A stretch of DNA of 64,000 nucleotides. It comes from Marivirga tractuosa DSM 4126 (lineage in GTDB: Bacteria > Bacteroidota > Bacteroidia > Cytophagales > Cyclobacteriaceae). The stretch spans positions 4,393,001-4,457,000 of the forward strand of contig NC_014759.1 in NCBI RefSeq assembly GCF_000183425.1. The letters are read 5' to 3'. Numbering within the stretch: position 1 is the stretch's first letter; each line of letters starts with the position of its first letter. The notes under the pieces are model-generated. The model saw only the letters and a program-made list of their open reading frames with translations, was not told the DNA's origin and made no database searches. The position numbers and the translations under genes are program-made. This document shows positions 8,646 through 18,125 of the stretch, in pieces.

Positions 8646-9656
8646 TTATTTATCATCTCCTTTTTTACCACCAGATGATTTCTTAGCTGAACTTGACCCT
8701 TTATCACTTCCAGATATAGAATCTCTCATGTCAGTATCTGCTTGAATATTTTGCATTCTATAATAATCCATAATTCCCAGATTACCACTTCTGAATGATT
8801 CTGCAATGGCTTGTGGAACCTGAGCTTCAGCTTCAATTACTTTTGCTCTTGCTTCTTGTGCTTTGGCTTTCATTTCTTGCTCTTCTGCAACAGCCATAGC
8901 TCTTCTTTCCTCTGCTTTAGCTTCTGCAACTTTCAAGTCGGCAGATGCTTGGTCAGTTTGTAGTTTCGCTCCAATATTGGCTCCTACATCCACATCTGCA
9001 ATATCTATTGATAAAATTTCAAAGGCAGTACCAGCATCCAAACCTCTTTGCAATACTAATTTTGAAATTTTATCTGGATTCTCCAATACGTTTTTATGAG
9101 AATTAGCTGAACCGATTGAAGTTACAATACCTTCTCCAACCCTTGCTAAAATAGTGTCTTCACCAGCACCACCCACTAATTGCTGAATGTTAGCTCTTAC
9201 CGTAACTCTTGCAATTGCAATTAGCTGAATACCGTCTGCTGCAACTGCTGCAACTTTAGGAGTGGTAATTACTTTTGGATTTACTGATATCTGAACAGCT
9301 TCAAAAACATCTCTACCAGCTAAATCAATTGCTGTAGCTTGCTTAAATCCTAAAGTGATATTGGCTTTGTCTGCCGAAATTAATGCTTTAATCACGTTGG
9401 GTACATTACCACCTGCCAAATAGTGGGTTTCCAGTTCGTTTGTTGTGACTTCTAAGCCGGCTTTTGTCGCTGTAATCATCGATTCCACTATTATTCGTGG
9501 TGGAACCTTTCTGATTCGCATAAAAACTAGTTCGAACAAGCCTACTTTCACACCTGAGAAAATTGCGGTAATCCACAGGTTGATAGGTACAAAATACAGG
9601 AATACGAAAAATAAGACTATTCCTGCTATTACAATAAAAATTAACGATGTATCCAT
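8646..9656 (-). CDS. floA: Flotillin-like membrane protein FloA
   Basis: A 336-residue SPFH protein that organises ordered membrane microdomains. An N-terminal hydrophobic hairpin (residues about 4-45) inserts into the membrane from the cytoplasm. The SPFH core includes [36 protein letters not shown] and [20 protein letters not shown], followed by a long Ala/Glu/Lys coiled region ([20 protein letters not shown]). The tail is Ser/Lys/Gly-rich. It follows the NfeD gene by one base, the usual NfeD-flotillin pairing. Length and sequence fit the YqfA/FloA subfamily closely. Confidence 0.95.
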   Translation of the reverse strand: MDTSLIFIVIAGIVLFFVFLYFVPINLWITAIFSGVKVGLFELVFMRIRKVPPRIIVESMITATKAGLEVTTNELETHYLAGGNVPNVIKALISADKANITLGFKQATAIDLAGRDVFEAVQISVNPKVITTPKVAAVAADGIQLIAIARVTVRANIQQLVGGAGEDTILARVGEGIVTSIGSANSHKNVLENPDKISKLVLQRGLDAGTAFEILSIDIADVDVGANIGAKLQTDQASADLKVAEAKAEERRAMAVAEEQEMKAKAQEARAKVIEAEAQVPQAIAESFRSGNLGIMDYYRMQNIQADTDMRDSISGSDKGSSSAKKSSGGKKGDDK

Positions 9657-9657
9657 A

Positions 9658-10119
9658 TTATTTAATTGGTTCTACAAATATTCTTTTAGAATCTATTTTG
9701 ATTATTTCAACTTCTTGCCCTGCTCCAATCCATTCACCTTTGCTTCTGACTTCGTAAATCTTGCCAAAAATTTCGGCTTTTCCAATTGGTTTTAAATCAG
9801 AAACTGTTTTTCCTTTTTCACCAACCTGAAAAGTGAAAATGTCCTCATCATTTACTTTACTTTGAATACTGGATTTTAATGAAAACCGGTCCCATGATTT
9901 TGATTTAAAGCTGTAAACAATTCCGATGATCGTTACTGCTGCAGTTCCCGCAGTTGTCCAGTAACCTGCTGTATTTCCGTAGTCATCGAACACAATAAAA
10001 ATACCCACAATAGTGAGCAATAGACCGATCACGCCAACGAAAGTTGTACCTGGTACGAAAATCAACTCAGCAATTATGAGTAACAAGCCTGCGAGAATAA
10101 GAAATATAATACCTACCAT
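9658..10119 (-). CDS. NfeD-family membrane protein
   Basis: A 153-residue partner of flotillin. Residues about 1-70 contain three or four membrane helices, including [19 protein letters not shown] and [18 protein letters not shown]. The C-terminal 60 residues form the NfeD OB-fold ([38 protein letters not shown]). It is the short form that lacks the N-terminal ClpP-like protease domain. It sits between proS and floA with gaps of about 31 and 1 bases. Confidence 0.9.
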   Translation of the reverse strand: MVGIIFLILAGLLLIIAELIFVPGTTFVGVIGLLLTIVGIFIVFDDYGNTAGYWTTAGTAAVTIIGIVYSFKSKSWDRFSLKSSIQSKVNDEDIFTFQVGEKGKTVSDLKPIGKAEIFGKIYEVRSKGEWIGAGQEVEIIKIDSKRIFVEPIK

Positions 10120-10150
10120 AGATTCAAATTAAAACTAAAAATAGATAAAA

Positions 10151-11626
10151 TCAGTAAGCTTTTGCAAAAAGCACCCTTTTATTTGATGGTTTTCCTGAAT
10201 AAATACATTTTCCACCTTCCTCTGGAGCATCTAAAGGAATACAGCGGATGGTTGCTTTCGTTTCTTCTTTAATTTTATCTTCTGTTTCAGCAGTACCATC
10301 CCAATGCGCACTAATGAACCCACCAGTTTTTTCTAATTGACTTTTGAAATCCTCATAAGTATCAACTTTATAAGTGTTTTCGGTTCTAAAATTTTTGGCT
10401 TTATTATATATGTTTTCCTGAATTATCTCTAATGTATCTTCAATGACTGATTCAATGCCTTCAATAGATACAGTTTGCTTTTCTTTGGTATCCCTTCTGG
10501 CAAGTTCAACTGTTCCATTATCTAAATCTCTTGGACCAATGGCAATTCTTAAAGGAACACCTTTTAATTCCCATTCAGCAAATTTAAAACCTGGTTTATG
10601 AGTATCCCTGTCATCAAATTTCACCGTAATTCTTTTCTTTTTTAATGACTTTCTAAGATTCTCAGCTACTTCAGTGATCTTCTGCTGCTCTTCATCAGTC
10701 TTATATATAGGGACTATTACAACCTGAATAGGAGCCAATCTTGGAGGTAACACTAGTCCTTCATCATCAGAATGTGCCATTACCAATGCTCCCATCAATC
10801 TTGTGCTCACTCCCCATGAAGTTCCCCAGACAAATTCTTGTTTCCCTTCTTTGGTGGCAAATTTCACATCAAATGCTTTTGCAAAATTTTGACCTAAAAA
10901 GTGGGAAGTCCCTGCTTGAAGAGCTTTCCCATCTTGCATTAAACCTTCAATGCAATAAGTTTCCAATGCACCTGCAAATCTTTCGCTTTCCGATTTTAAG
11001 CCTTTAATTACAGGTAAAGCCATGAATTCCTCCGCAAAATCTGCATAAATATTTATCATTCTCTCCGTTTCCTCTATGGCTTCTTGCTTAGTGGCATGAG
11101 CAGTATGGCCTTCTTGCCATAGAAACTCAGCTGTTCTTAAAAATAAGCGGGTTCTCATTTCCCATCTGACCACATTTGCCCATTGATTGATCAATAATGG
11201 AAGATCACGATAAGATTGCACCCAATTTCGGTAAGTATTCCAAATTATTGTTTCAGAAGTAGGTCTCACGATGAGCTCTTCCTCTAATTTTGCATCAGGA
11301 TCTACTACTATTCCTTTACCATTTTCATCATTTTTTAACCGGTAATGTGTAACTACAGCACATTCCTTTGCAAAGCCTTCAACATGGTCTGCTTCTTTAC
11401 TTAAATATGATTTAGGAATGAATAAAGGAAAATAAGCATTCTGATGACCAGTTTCTTTAAACATATCATCCAATTCCCTCTGCATTTTTTCCCAAATGGA
11501 AAATCCATAAGGTTTAATGATCATGCAACCTCTTACAGCAGAATTCTCTGCTAAATCTGCTTTTTTTACTAATTCATTGTACCACAGTGAGTAATCTTCA
11601 CTTCTTTTTGGTAATACTTTCGCCAT
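10151..11626 (-). CDS. proS: Prolyl-tRNA synthetase, archaeal/eukaryotic type
   Basis: A class II synthetase of 491 residues that charges tRNA-Pro in the cytoplasm. The N-terminus [18 protein letters not shown], the class II motif 2 region [20 protein letters not shown] and motif 3 region [20 protein letters not shown] are clear. It lacks the large editing insertion of the classical bacterial ProRS and has the C-terminal extension ending in KRVLFAKAY, both marks of the archaeal-type enzyme common in Bacteroidota. The tail holds only one or two of the zinc-site cysteines ([15 protein letters not shown]). It is first in the proS-nfeD-floA unit. Confidence 0.96.
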   Translation of the reverse strand: MAKVLPKRSEDYSLWYNELVKKADLAENSAVRGCMIIKPYGFSIWEKMQRELDDMFKETGHQNAYFPLFIPKSYLSKEADHVEGFAKECAVVTHYRLKNDENGKGIVVDPDAKLEEELIVRPTSETIIWNTYRNWVQSYRDLPLLINQWANVVRWEMRTRLFLRTAEFLWQEGHTAHATKQEAIEETERMINIYADFAEEFMALPVIKGLKSESERFAGALETYCIEGLMQDGKALQAGTSHFLGQNFAKAFDVKFATKEGKQEFVWGTSWGVSTRLMGALVMAHSDDEGLVLPPRLAPIQVVIVPIYKTDEEQQKITEVAENLRKSLKKKRITVKFDDRDTHKPGFKFAEWELKGVPLRIAIGPRDLDNGTVELARRDTKEKQTVSIEGIESVIEDTLEIIQENIYNKAKNFRTENTYKVDTYEDFKSQLEKTGGFISAHWDGTAETEDKIKEETKATIRCIPLDAPEEGGKCIYSGKPSNKRVLFAKAY

Positions 11627-11750
11627 TTTATAATTTTTGGTATGAAGTTTGTGTCATAATTATTGATTATTATGTCGAATGATTTTCATATATTGAAATC
11701 AATTTACAATAATAATCGTTGTAAAATTAGAAACATTAAATTATGTAGCC

Positions 11751-13229
11751 ATGAAAACCTTAAGCTTTATATTATTAATCAGCATATTTTTTATGCCAAG
11801 GGTCGGATTTGGTCAATCAGATCTAAAAGTTGAAAGTGATGACCTATATTTTACTTCCAAAGATAGAAAGGAATTAAATAAGAAGATCGCTTTGGAAGAA
11901 AAGCGTAAGGCTGAGGAATTGAAAAAATCAGGCTACGCATATAATCAATTTGAATCCTCTGATGAAGGTTTCAATGATTTTCAAAATAATCAAAAACAAC
12001 AGAATTCTGAATTGAATCAAGCACCACCAGCGGCAGAAAAAGGAATTGATAGTACTGATCAAGGATGGTACTATGATGAAAATGCAGCAAGAAATGGTCG
12101 TGATCCTCAATCTGGTGAAAGATTAGCTCAGACTCAAATTTATAATTATTATGGTGGAGGAATAAACCCGATGATGTATGGTTGGAACGATCCATGGATG
12201 TATGGTGGGTTTTATGATCCATTTATGTTCAGACCTGGTTTTAATGTTGGTTTCGGCTTCAATTCATGGGGCAGATCCTACTGGTCAATGGGATTCGGAA
12301 GAGGAGGTTTCTATGATCCATTTTATGACCCATTTTGGGGAAGTCCTTACGGGTATGGATTCAGAGATCCTTGGAGAAACCCTTATTGGGGAGGCTCATA
12401 TGCTTGGGGCTATAGAAATGGATATAGAAATGGTTTCTACGATGGATATAATTCAGCACTGTACAATGGATATTATTTAACTGACAATAGGAATTCTAGA
12501 AGAACTAGGGCATATAGCAGTAGTCCAAGAATAAGCAGAAGCACCACTACTTCTAGAAATGCTAGAGTAGCTAATAACAGTAGTGTTAGAAGTTCTAGAG
12601 AAACCTACAACACAAGCAGAAATGTGGGAACAGAAAGAAGCAGGGCTATAACTCAAGTTTCTGATCGTTCAAGAAACAGTGCTTCTGTAAATAGCCGAAG
12701 TAATGCAAGAACTAGTGCAGTTAGAACAAGAGGTTTAGATGATAATACCTTATATAGTAGAACCTCAAGAACTGCAGCTTATGCTAGATCTACTGCTGAT
12801 AACAATGTAAGATCGACATCTTATACCGGAGATAGATCCAGAACTGTTAGAAGTAATTCTTCTAGTGTAGCAAGATCGAGTAATGCGGCAACAAGAAGCA
12901 ATGCTCAATATTATAACAGTTCTAGAACCAATAGGTCCACTTACTCTTCAGGTAGAAGTTCAAGTAGTAGTAGAAGCTCATCTTTTGGGAACAGCCCAAC
13001 TAGGAGCTCTTCTTCATATGGAAGATCATCAGGTTCTAGCAGCTCTTACGGAAGATCTTCTGGATCAAGTAGAAGTTCTTCGTCATTTGGCAGGTCATCT
13101 TCTAGCTCAAGAAGTAGTAGTTCCGTTGGAAGATCATCCTCTTCAAGTAGCAGGTCTTCAGGAAGCAGCTCGAGAAGTAGTGGTTCCTCAAGAAGTAGCA
13201 GCTCATCACGTGGTGGCAGAGGTGGCTGA
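11751..13229 (+). CDS. Secreted low-complexity Gly/aromatic and Ser/Arg-rich protein
   Basis: A 492-residue exported protein with signal peptide to about residue 22 (PRVGFGQ). Four zones follow: a charged Lys/Glu helix (KDRKELNKKIALEEKRKAE), an Asn/Gln-rich linker, a Gly/Tyr/Trp/Phe/Pro-rich zone at roughly 130-245 with repeated FYDPF, DPFW and NGYRNGF units, and a 240-residue tail built of Ser, Arg, Gly, Asn and Tyr ending SRGGRGG. No globular domain is visible. Composition resembles matrix or phase-separating proteins, and the strongly basic tail could bind DNA or acidic polysaccharide. Frames on both strands stay open across the low-complexity DNA but are shadows. Function is unknown. Confidence 0.8.
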   Translation: MKTLSFILLISIFFMPRVGFGQSDLKVESDDLYFTSKDRKELNKKIALEEKRKAEELKKSGYAYNQFESSDEGFNDFQNNQKQQNSELNQAPPAAEKGIDSTDQGWYYDENAARNGRDPQSGERLAQTQIYNYYGGGINPMMYGWNDPWMYGGFYDPFMFRPGFNVGFGFNSWGRSYWSMGFGRGGFYDPFYDPFWGSPYGYGFRDPWRNPYWGGSYAWGYRNGYRNGFYDGYNSALYNGYYLTDNRNSRRTRAYSSSPRISRSTTTSRNARVANNSSVRSSRETYNTSRNVGTERSRAITQVSDRSRNSASVNSRSNARTSAVRTRGLDDNTLYSRTSRTAAYARSTADNNVRSTSYTGDRSRTVRSNSSSVARSSNAATRSNAQYYNSSRTNRSTYSSGRSSSSSRSSSFGNSPTRSSSSYGRSSGSSSSYGRSSGSSRSSSSFGRSSSSSRSSSSVGRSSSSSSRSSGSSSRSSGSSRSSSSSRGGRGG

Positions 13230-13236
13230 TAAAATT

Positions 13237-13265
13237 AAAAGCACCTAGTTTCTGGGTGCTTTTTT
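13237..13265 (+). terminator. Intrinsic terminator
   Basis: AAAAGCACC (13237-13245) pairs with GGTGCTTTT (13255-13263) and is followed by more T. It lies 8 bases after the stop of the Ser/Arg-rich protein. Confidence 0.85.
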
Positions 13266-13468
13266 TGATTCAATTTTATTTCTTCTTCTTTTTTTGATAG
13301 ATAACAGAAAAGCTCTGTCAAATTTTTAAAAGTACTATTAACTTTAATTTGATGAAATCGGAACGGTTACAATTCTCGTTTGTCATAGGAATTGCTAATT
13401 CTAAAAAAAAAAAGTACTGACTTTTTCCGTTAAAGATTCCATCGAACCAAATAAAAAACTATATACAG

Positions 13469-15037
13469 ATGAAAACGCTCAAATATTTCTTTATTATAAT
13501 TATAGGAGTTTTAGGCTCTAATAATTTATATAGTCAAATATCACCTTATACTGCTGATGCGGTTCGTTTCAGTCAAACAGATGGAGGTGGAACAGCCAGG
13601 TTTGTAGCTCTGGGTGGAGCCAATGTTTCACTTGGTGGAGATATTTCTTCAATATCAGCTAATCCAGCTGGATTAGGATTTTACAATAGATCTAGTTGGG
13701 CTATATCCCCCGTGCTGAGAATAGGAGGTTTTAATTCAACCTATAACGTAAACTACAACGACCCTTCATTAAATGAAAATTTTAATAATTCCAATTATGG
13801 TTTAAATATTCAAGTACCAAATATGGGGATGGTATTTCACAACAGGTTTGAGGAATATGCAGGTTCAAAGTGGGTTTCTGGTACCTTTGGTATCGCTATT
13901 AACCAAAAGCAAAGCTTCTATAATAATATAAACTATAGCGGTAATGTTAATCCTGAAAATGGAATTCCAAGTGATTTTATGGAAAGTATGCTGTCTCCTT
14001 TTATCAATGAGGATGGCCAACTCAAACGGTATCAAACTGAAAGCGGATATAATCAAGACTTTGCGACAAACCCTTATTCGGATTTGGCGAGTTTTATCGA
14101 TCTACTAGTAATATTCGATGTTGAAGATGAAACTGGGAATTTCTTGGGTTATGAAGTCGATAGGTATGATTACGATCAATTGGGAAGTGTAAGGCAGAAT
14201 GAGAATATTTCTACTTACAGTGGATTAACAACCTTGGATTTTTCATATGGAGCTAATTATAATGATAAGCTATACCTTGGTGCTGGTCTTAATATTAATT
14301 TTCTTAACTACAGACAGGAAAAGACCTTTACTGAAAGACCAAGTAATACTATTTTAAACCGTTATGAAGTCAATGAAGAAACTATTATTTCAGGAGCTGG
14401 TTTGGGTTTGACGGTAGGAGCAATCTACAAGCCAATTAATATTATCAATTTAGGATTGTCGTATACAAGTCCTACTATAATGAGCATAAATGAAACTCAG
14501 GAAATTAGAATGCAATCTTTTTTCGCTGATGGAAGCAGGCCTGAAAGTGATTTACTAAACGAAGTTCCTTCCTATAGCTTTATGATTCCACAGAAAATCT
14601 CTGCTGGGGCAACTTTTTTTCTTTCTAAACATGGTTTTGCAACGGCCGATGTGGAGTATGTAGATTATGAATCAGCGCGATTTAATAGTAATAATGGTGC
14701 TTTTGGAGGTGATACTCCTGAGGTTGGGAGAGATTTGAGAAGTACATTTAATTTGAAAGCAGGTCTTGAAGCTAGATTAGATGTTTTTAGAGCAAGAGTT
14801 GGGTATGCTTACTTTGATAATCCATACAATACGGGGTTTGAGCAGGGTAGGGATGCCATAAGTGGAGGCATTGGTATTTTGAGAAATGGATTTACTGCAG
14901 ATTTAACCTATAGCTTAAGTAGATTTACTAACCCTACTTATACGCCTTATCAAAAGCGTGTAGTTGCCAATTCAAATACAGTTGATTCTCAATCAAATAT
15001 TTCTAATTTCAGACTTACAATAGGTAAGAATTTCTAG
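13469..15037 (+). CDS. OmpP1/FadL-like outer-membrane transport protein
   Basis: A 522-residue exported barrel with a signal peptide ending near NNLYSQ. The mature N-terminus (YTADAVRFSQTDGGGTARF, VALGGANVSLGGDISSIS, ANPAGLGFYN) matches the plug/hatch region of the FadL/TodX family, with the NPAGL element characteristic. Many barrel strands follow, ending ISNFRLTIGKNF, an outer-membrane C-terminus. FadL proteins pass hydrophobic substrates such as fatty acids across the outer membrane; the substrate here is unknown. It is monocistronic: a terminator precedes it by 200 bases and another follows it. Confidence 0.85.
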   Translation: MKTLKYFFIIIIGVLGSNNLYSQISPYTADAVRFSQTDGGGTARFVALGGANVSLGGDISSISANPAGLGFYNRSSWAISPVLRIGGFNSTYNVNYNDPSLNENFNNSNYGLNIQVPNMGMVFHNRFEEYAGSKWVSGTFGIAINQKQSFYNNINYSGNVNPENGIPSDFMESMLSPFINEDGQLKRYQTESGYNQDFATNPYSDLASFIDLLVIFDVEDETGNFLGYEVDRYDYDQLGSVRQNENISTYSGLTTLDFSYGANYNDKLYLGAGLNINFLNYRQEKTFTERPSNTILNRYEVNEETIISGAGLGLTVGAIYKPINIINLGLSYTSPTIMSINETQEIRMQSFFADGSRPESDLLNEVPSYSFMIPQKISAGATFFLSKHGFATADVEYVDYESARFNSNNGAFGGDTPEVGRDLRSTFNLKAGLEARLDVFRARVGYAYFDNPYNTGFEQGRDAISGGIGILRNGFTADLTYSLSRFTNPTYTPYQKRVVANSNTVDSQSNISNFRLTIGKNF

Positions 15038-15053
15038 AGACTCCATTAAATAT

Positions 15054-15083
15054 AAAATGCTGAGAATTATTTCTCAGCATTTT
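15054..15083. terminator. Bidirectional terminator overlapping the end of aroK
   Basis: AAAATGCTGAGAA (15054-15066) and TTCTCAGCATTTT (15071-15083) form a perfect 13-bp stem with a TTAT loop, followed by T on the plus strand. The distal arm and loop lie inside the last codons and stop of aroK (15067), so one hairpin serves both convergent units. Confidence 0.85.
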
Positions 15084-15585
15084 TTTTGTGTAAGCCCTTT
15101 ATAGAATTTTCACTATAGCTTTTTAGTTCTACTATAGCTTTTTGGTATATTGGGATTCTATCTTCATTTAAACGCTGCAAAACCTCTTGAACATCTTTTA
15201 TTGAATTGCAGTCTGAAAAAAGGGGTCTTTTTATAATTTCATTGGGATTCCAAACCCTATTAGCAATTTCTTCTATAGGTGGATTCAAGAAAATGCTAAT
15301 TCCCTTTTCATTCATAAGCAGTAAATTATCCCTAAAGCAAGGAGTTCCACCACCTGTTGAAAGAATCAAGCTACTATAGTTAGCAATTAATTTTTGGAGA
15401 TAGAAGGTTTCCAAATTACGGAAGTGTTCTTCTCCCTCATTTTTAAAAATTTCATTAATGCTATTGCCTTCATTTTCTACAATAACTTCATCCAAATCGA
15501 AGAAAGGAAGTTTTAATTTTTTCGACCATATTCTTCCCCAATGACTTTTGCCGCTACCAGGTAGCCCTAAAAGAAAATATCGCAT
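15067..15585 (-). CDS. aroK: Shikimate kinase
   Basis: A 172-residue P-loop kinase that phosphorylates shikimate at the 3-hydroxyl in the chorismate pathway. It shows Walker A GLPGSGKSHWG (Lys13), the shikimate-binding DLDEVI, EEHFRNLE, the STGGGTP loop and the lid region RPLF with DRIPIY. The start is the ATG at 15585 inside a TGATG overlap with the upstream gene's stop, which suggests translational coupling; a TTG three bases earlier is also open. It is last in the unit DUF1599 - DoxX-like - aroK. Confidence 0.93.
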   Translation of the reverse strand: MRYFLLGLPGSGKSHWGRIWSKKLKLPFFDLDEVIVENEGNSINEIFKNEGEEHFRNLETFYLQKLIANYSSLILSTGGGTPCFRDNLLLMNEKGISIFLNPPIEEIANRVWNPNEIIKRPLFSDCNSIKDVQEVLQRLNEDRIPIYQKAIVELKSYSENSIKGLHKKNAEK

Positions 15586-16679
15586 CAATTCAAGTTTTCA
15601 GTAACATCATAAGGATCAGGAACATCATTAAAGTGCCATTTTTCTTTTACTGTACCATCCTGCACTAGAACTAATCCTGGATTTGAGCGAATAATGGTTT
15701 TTAATACGGTAGCATCGGCATAGTAAAAATCAGTTTTCATACCCCTTTCAGCTCTAATTCGGAGTACTTCCTCGGCAGAAGAAGAGGTTAATATAATGGG
15801 TTTGATGTCTGGACTAAGCCTTAAAAGGAGATTGTTTATATCTATTAAGCCTTCAGTGCTTGCTTTAGATATATCGTAGGCCACAATCCATAATTTCTTT
15901 CCACTTAATACTTCATTAGTTTTGTCACCTGATTCATTCCAGGTTGCAAAATCAGTAATTTTTGGAGTTGATGCATCTGGGTTCGTTATCTCATGCCCAG
16001 TTAAAGTATATCCTTCTTCTTCAGATTTATATTCATAAGTTTTGATTTCTTTCCCATCCTTTTCAAAAGTATATTGAAATTTCGGGTTCTCCTTTGCTTG
16101 CATAGCTTCGGGTATGTTGGTTCCTACTTTATAAGCCCTGAAATCAATAGGCGGCAAATGTCTAACAGAATAAATACATAGTAGAAAGCTAATTGCTGCT
16201 GTGCATACTACTATGATATTTTTTGGACCAAAGGTGCTCTCTTTAATTTTTTGAATATTCAGATATAAAAAGCCAATTAATACGACTAATATAACATCTT
16301 TAGTAAAGGATTGCCATGGAGTTAAAGTAATGGCGTCACCGAAACAACCACAGTCTGTTACTTTATTGAAATAGGCTGTATAGAAAGTTAGGAAAGTGAA
16401 AAATACAATCATGATACTTAGTAGGTTCAATGTATACCTTACTCTCCATCTAATGATCAAGGCAATTCCCAAGGTTACTTCCAAAACATTTAGAACTATT
16501 CCGATTACTAAAGCATAAGGTTCAAGAACGGAAAAGAACGAAGCAATATCTCCAGCAAAAACTGCAAAATATTCTTCTAGTTTAATAGCAGTACCTACTG
16601 GATCCACTACTTTTACTAGACCACTAAAAATGAATAAACCGCCTACTATATATCGAACTATATCAATTAATATCTTCAT
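15585..16679 (-). CDS. DoxX/MauE-like membrane protein, BT_3928 family
   Basis: A 364-residue inner-membrane protein. The first 170 residues carry about five helices, beginning IVRYIVGGLFIFSGLVKVVDP, and a conserved DCGCFGDAI element as found in MauE/DoxX proteins of disulfide or redox handling. The C-terminal 190 residues are soluble and thioredoxin-like in outline (KKLWIVAYDISKA, LVLVQDGTVKEKWHFNDVP) but lack a CxxC motif. Bacteroidota genomes keep this fused form, known as the BT_3928 family. It lies between the DUF1599 gene and aroK and overlaps aroK by one base. A redox role is an inference from fold only. Confidence 0.8.
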   Translation of the reverse strand: MKILIDIVRYIVGGLFIFSGLVKVVDPVGTAIKLEEYFAVFAGDIASFFSVLEPYALVIGIVLNVLEVTLGIALIIRWRVRYTLNLLSIMIVFFTFLTFYTAYFNKVTDCGCFGDAITLTPWQSFTKDVILVVLIGFLYLNIQKIKESTFGPKNIIVVCTAAISFLLCIYSVRHLPPIDFRAYKVGTNIPEAMQAKENPKFQYTFEKDGKEIKTYEYKSEEEGYTLTGHEITNPDASTPKITDFATWNESGDKTNEVLSGKKLWIVAYDISKASTEGLIDINNLLLRLSPDIKPIILTSSSAEEVLRIRAERGMKTDFYYADATVLKTIIRSNPGLVLVQDGTVKEKWHFNDVPDPYDVTENLN

Positions 16680-16686
16680 AGATGTA

Positions 16687-17229
16687 TTATTTTTCTTCTT
16701 TCAACTTAATTAAACAAAAAACAGCATAATTAATCATGTCCTGATAATTGGCTTTTACTGGTTCAGATATGAGGGTTTTACCCTGATTATCTTCTATTTG
16801 TTTCACTCTATATAATTTCATTAAAATGATATCAGTTATAGAGCTTACTCTCATATCTCTCCAAGCTTCGCCATAGTCATGATTTTTATTCAATAATAAT
16901 TGCAAAGTCTCCTCTGCGGCATTTTCATATTTTGGCATCAAATCATCTGCAGGAATCTCAAGAGGGGCGTTCTCTGTAAGAGATTCCTGTATTATTGCAA
17001 TAATTGAGTAGTTAATAATTCCAATAAATTCATTTTTGATGTCTTCATCAACTTTCTGAGACCCTTTCTCTTGAATGGATCTTATTCGCTGAGCTTTAAT
17101 AAGAATTTGGTCTGTAATGGAGGGTAATCTTAAAATTCTCCATGCTGTACCATAATCTTTGGTTTTCTTTTCGAAAACATCTTTACACAGCGCAATAACT
17201 TGCTTATATTCGCTTTCGGTTTGCGTCAT
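16687..17229 (-). CDS. DUF1599 protein with duplicated domain
   Basis: A soluble protein of 180 residues formed of two similar halves: KTKDYGTAWRILRLPSITD with KAQRIRSI in the first, and KNHDYGEAWRDMRVSSITD with KLYRVKQI in the second. Each half ends in a hydrophobic INYSIIAII / INYAVFCLI helix. The KxxDYG-AWR signature defines DUF1599, a family of unknown function with remote resemblance to nucleotide-associated domains. The frame opens at a TTG (17232), but the ATG at 17229 is the natural start. It begins the unit with the DoxX-like gene and aroK, divergent from folP 38 bases away. Confidence 0.82.
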   Translation of the reverse strand: MTQTESEYKQVIALCKDVFEKKTKDYGTAWRILRLPSITDQILIKAQRIRSIQEKGSQKVDEDIKNEFIGIINYSIIAIIQESLTENAPLEIPADDLMPKYENAAEETLQLLLNKNHDYGEAWRDMRVSSITDIILMKLYRVKQIEDNQGKTLISEPVKANYQDMINYAVFCLIKLKEEK

Positions 17230-17267
17230 CAACTTTACCGGGTTTTAAAATTCTATCTTAAAAATTA

Positions 17268-18125
17268 TTGGAAGCGAAAGATAAAGCATTTTCTTATAAA
17301 AAAACACTCCTTACCAAGGGGAACTTAATCGATTTGTCCCGCCCGAAGGTTATGGGCATTATAAATGCTACTCCAGATTCATTTTACGATGGGGGTCAAA
17401 ATATTGACATAGATAAAGCTGTGTTGAAAGTAGAAGAGATGTTGAAGGATGGTGCAGATATTATAGATATAGGGGGGTACTCTACTAAACCAAATGCTAG
17501 CGAAGTTTCTATTAATGAAGAGGAGAGGAGGGTAATTCCATTAATTGAAACCATAATCGAGAAGTTTCCAAGTACCGTAATTTCAATTGATACATTCCGT
17601 TCAGAAGTGGCAGAAAAGGCTGTGGCAGCGGGAGCCTCAATTATAAATGATGTTTCTGGAGGAAATTTGGATGGAGAGATGTTTAATACAGTAGCTAAAT
17701 TAAAAGTGCCTTATATTTTAATGCATATGCGAGGAACTCCAGCTAGTATGCAAAAATTGACAGATTATGAGCATCTAGTAAAAGATATCGTATTAGAATT
17801 AAGTGAAAAACTGGAAATTCTTCGTTCTTTGCAAGTGAATGATATCATTATTGATCCTGGCTTCGGATTTGCAAAAACCTTGGCTCAGAATTATGAAATC
17901 CTCAATAATTTGTCCTATTTTAAACAATTAGAATGCCCTATTTTAGTGGGTGTATCTCGTAAATCGATGATATACAAACTTTTGGGTGTTGATGCTGTTA
18001 ATGCATTAAACGGGACAACCGCCTTAAATATGGCTGCTTTGCTAAATGGAGGTGCTATTTTAAGAGTTCATGATGTGAAAGAAGCAGTGGAAACAGTGAA
18101 AATTTTTAACCAATTAACAACTTGA
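17268..18125 (+). CDS. folP: Dihydropteroate synthase
   Basis: A TIM-barrel enzyme of 285 residues that joins p-aminobenzoate to the pterin pyrophosphate in folate synthesis. All family motifs are present: GIINATPDSFYDGG, ADIIDIGGYSTKP, SIDTFRSEVAEKAV, IINDVSGG, MHMRGTP, DPGFGFAKTLAQNYE, GVSRKSMI and LNGTTALN. The only plausible start is a TTG at 17268, because the first ATG lies inside the conserved barrel at MGIINATP. It overlaps cdaA by four bases. Confidence 0.94.
   Translation: MEAKDKAFSYKKTLLTKGNLIDLSRPKVMGIINATPDSFYDGGQNIDIDKAVLKVEEMLKDGADIIDIGGYSTKPNASEVSINEEERRVIPLIETIIEKFPSTVISIDTFRSEVAEKAVAAGASIINDVSGGNLDGEMFNTVAKLKVPYILMHMRGTPASMQKLTDYEHLVKDIVLELSEKLEILRSLQVNDIIIDPGFGFAKTLAQNYEILNNLSYFKQLECPILVGVSRKSMIYKLLGVDAVNALNGTTALNMAALLNGGAILRVHDVKEAVETVKIFNQLTT

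Noticed and set aside
12883..13248. Long alternative frames inside the Ser/Arg-rich gene
   Set aside because: Low-complexity AGT/AGA/TCT codons keep other frames open; the product is an artificial Val/Leu/Glu/Ala-rich string.
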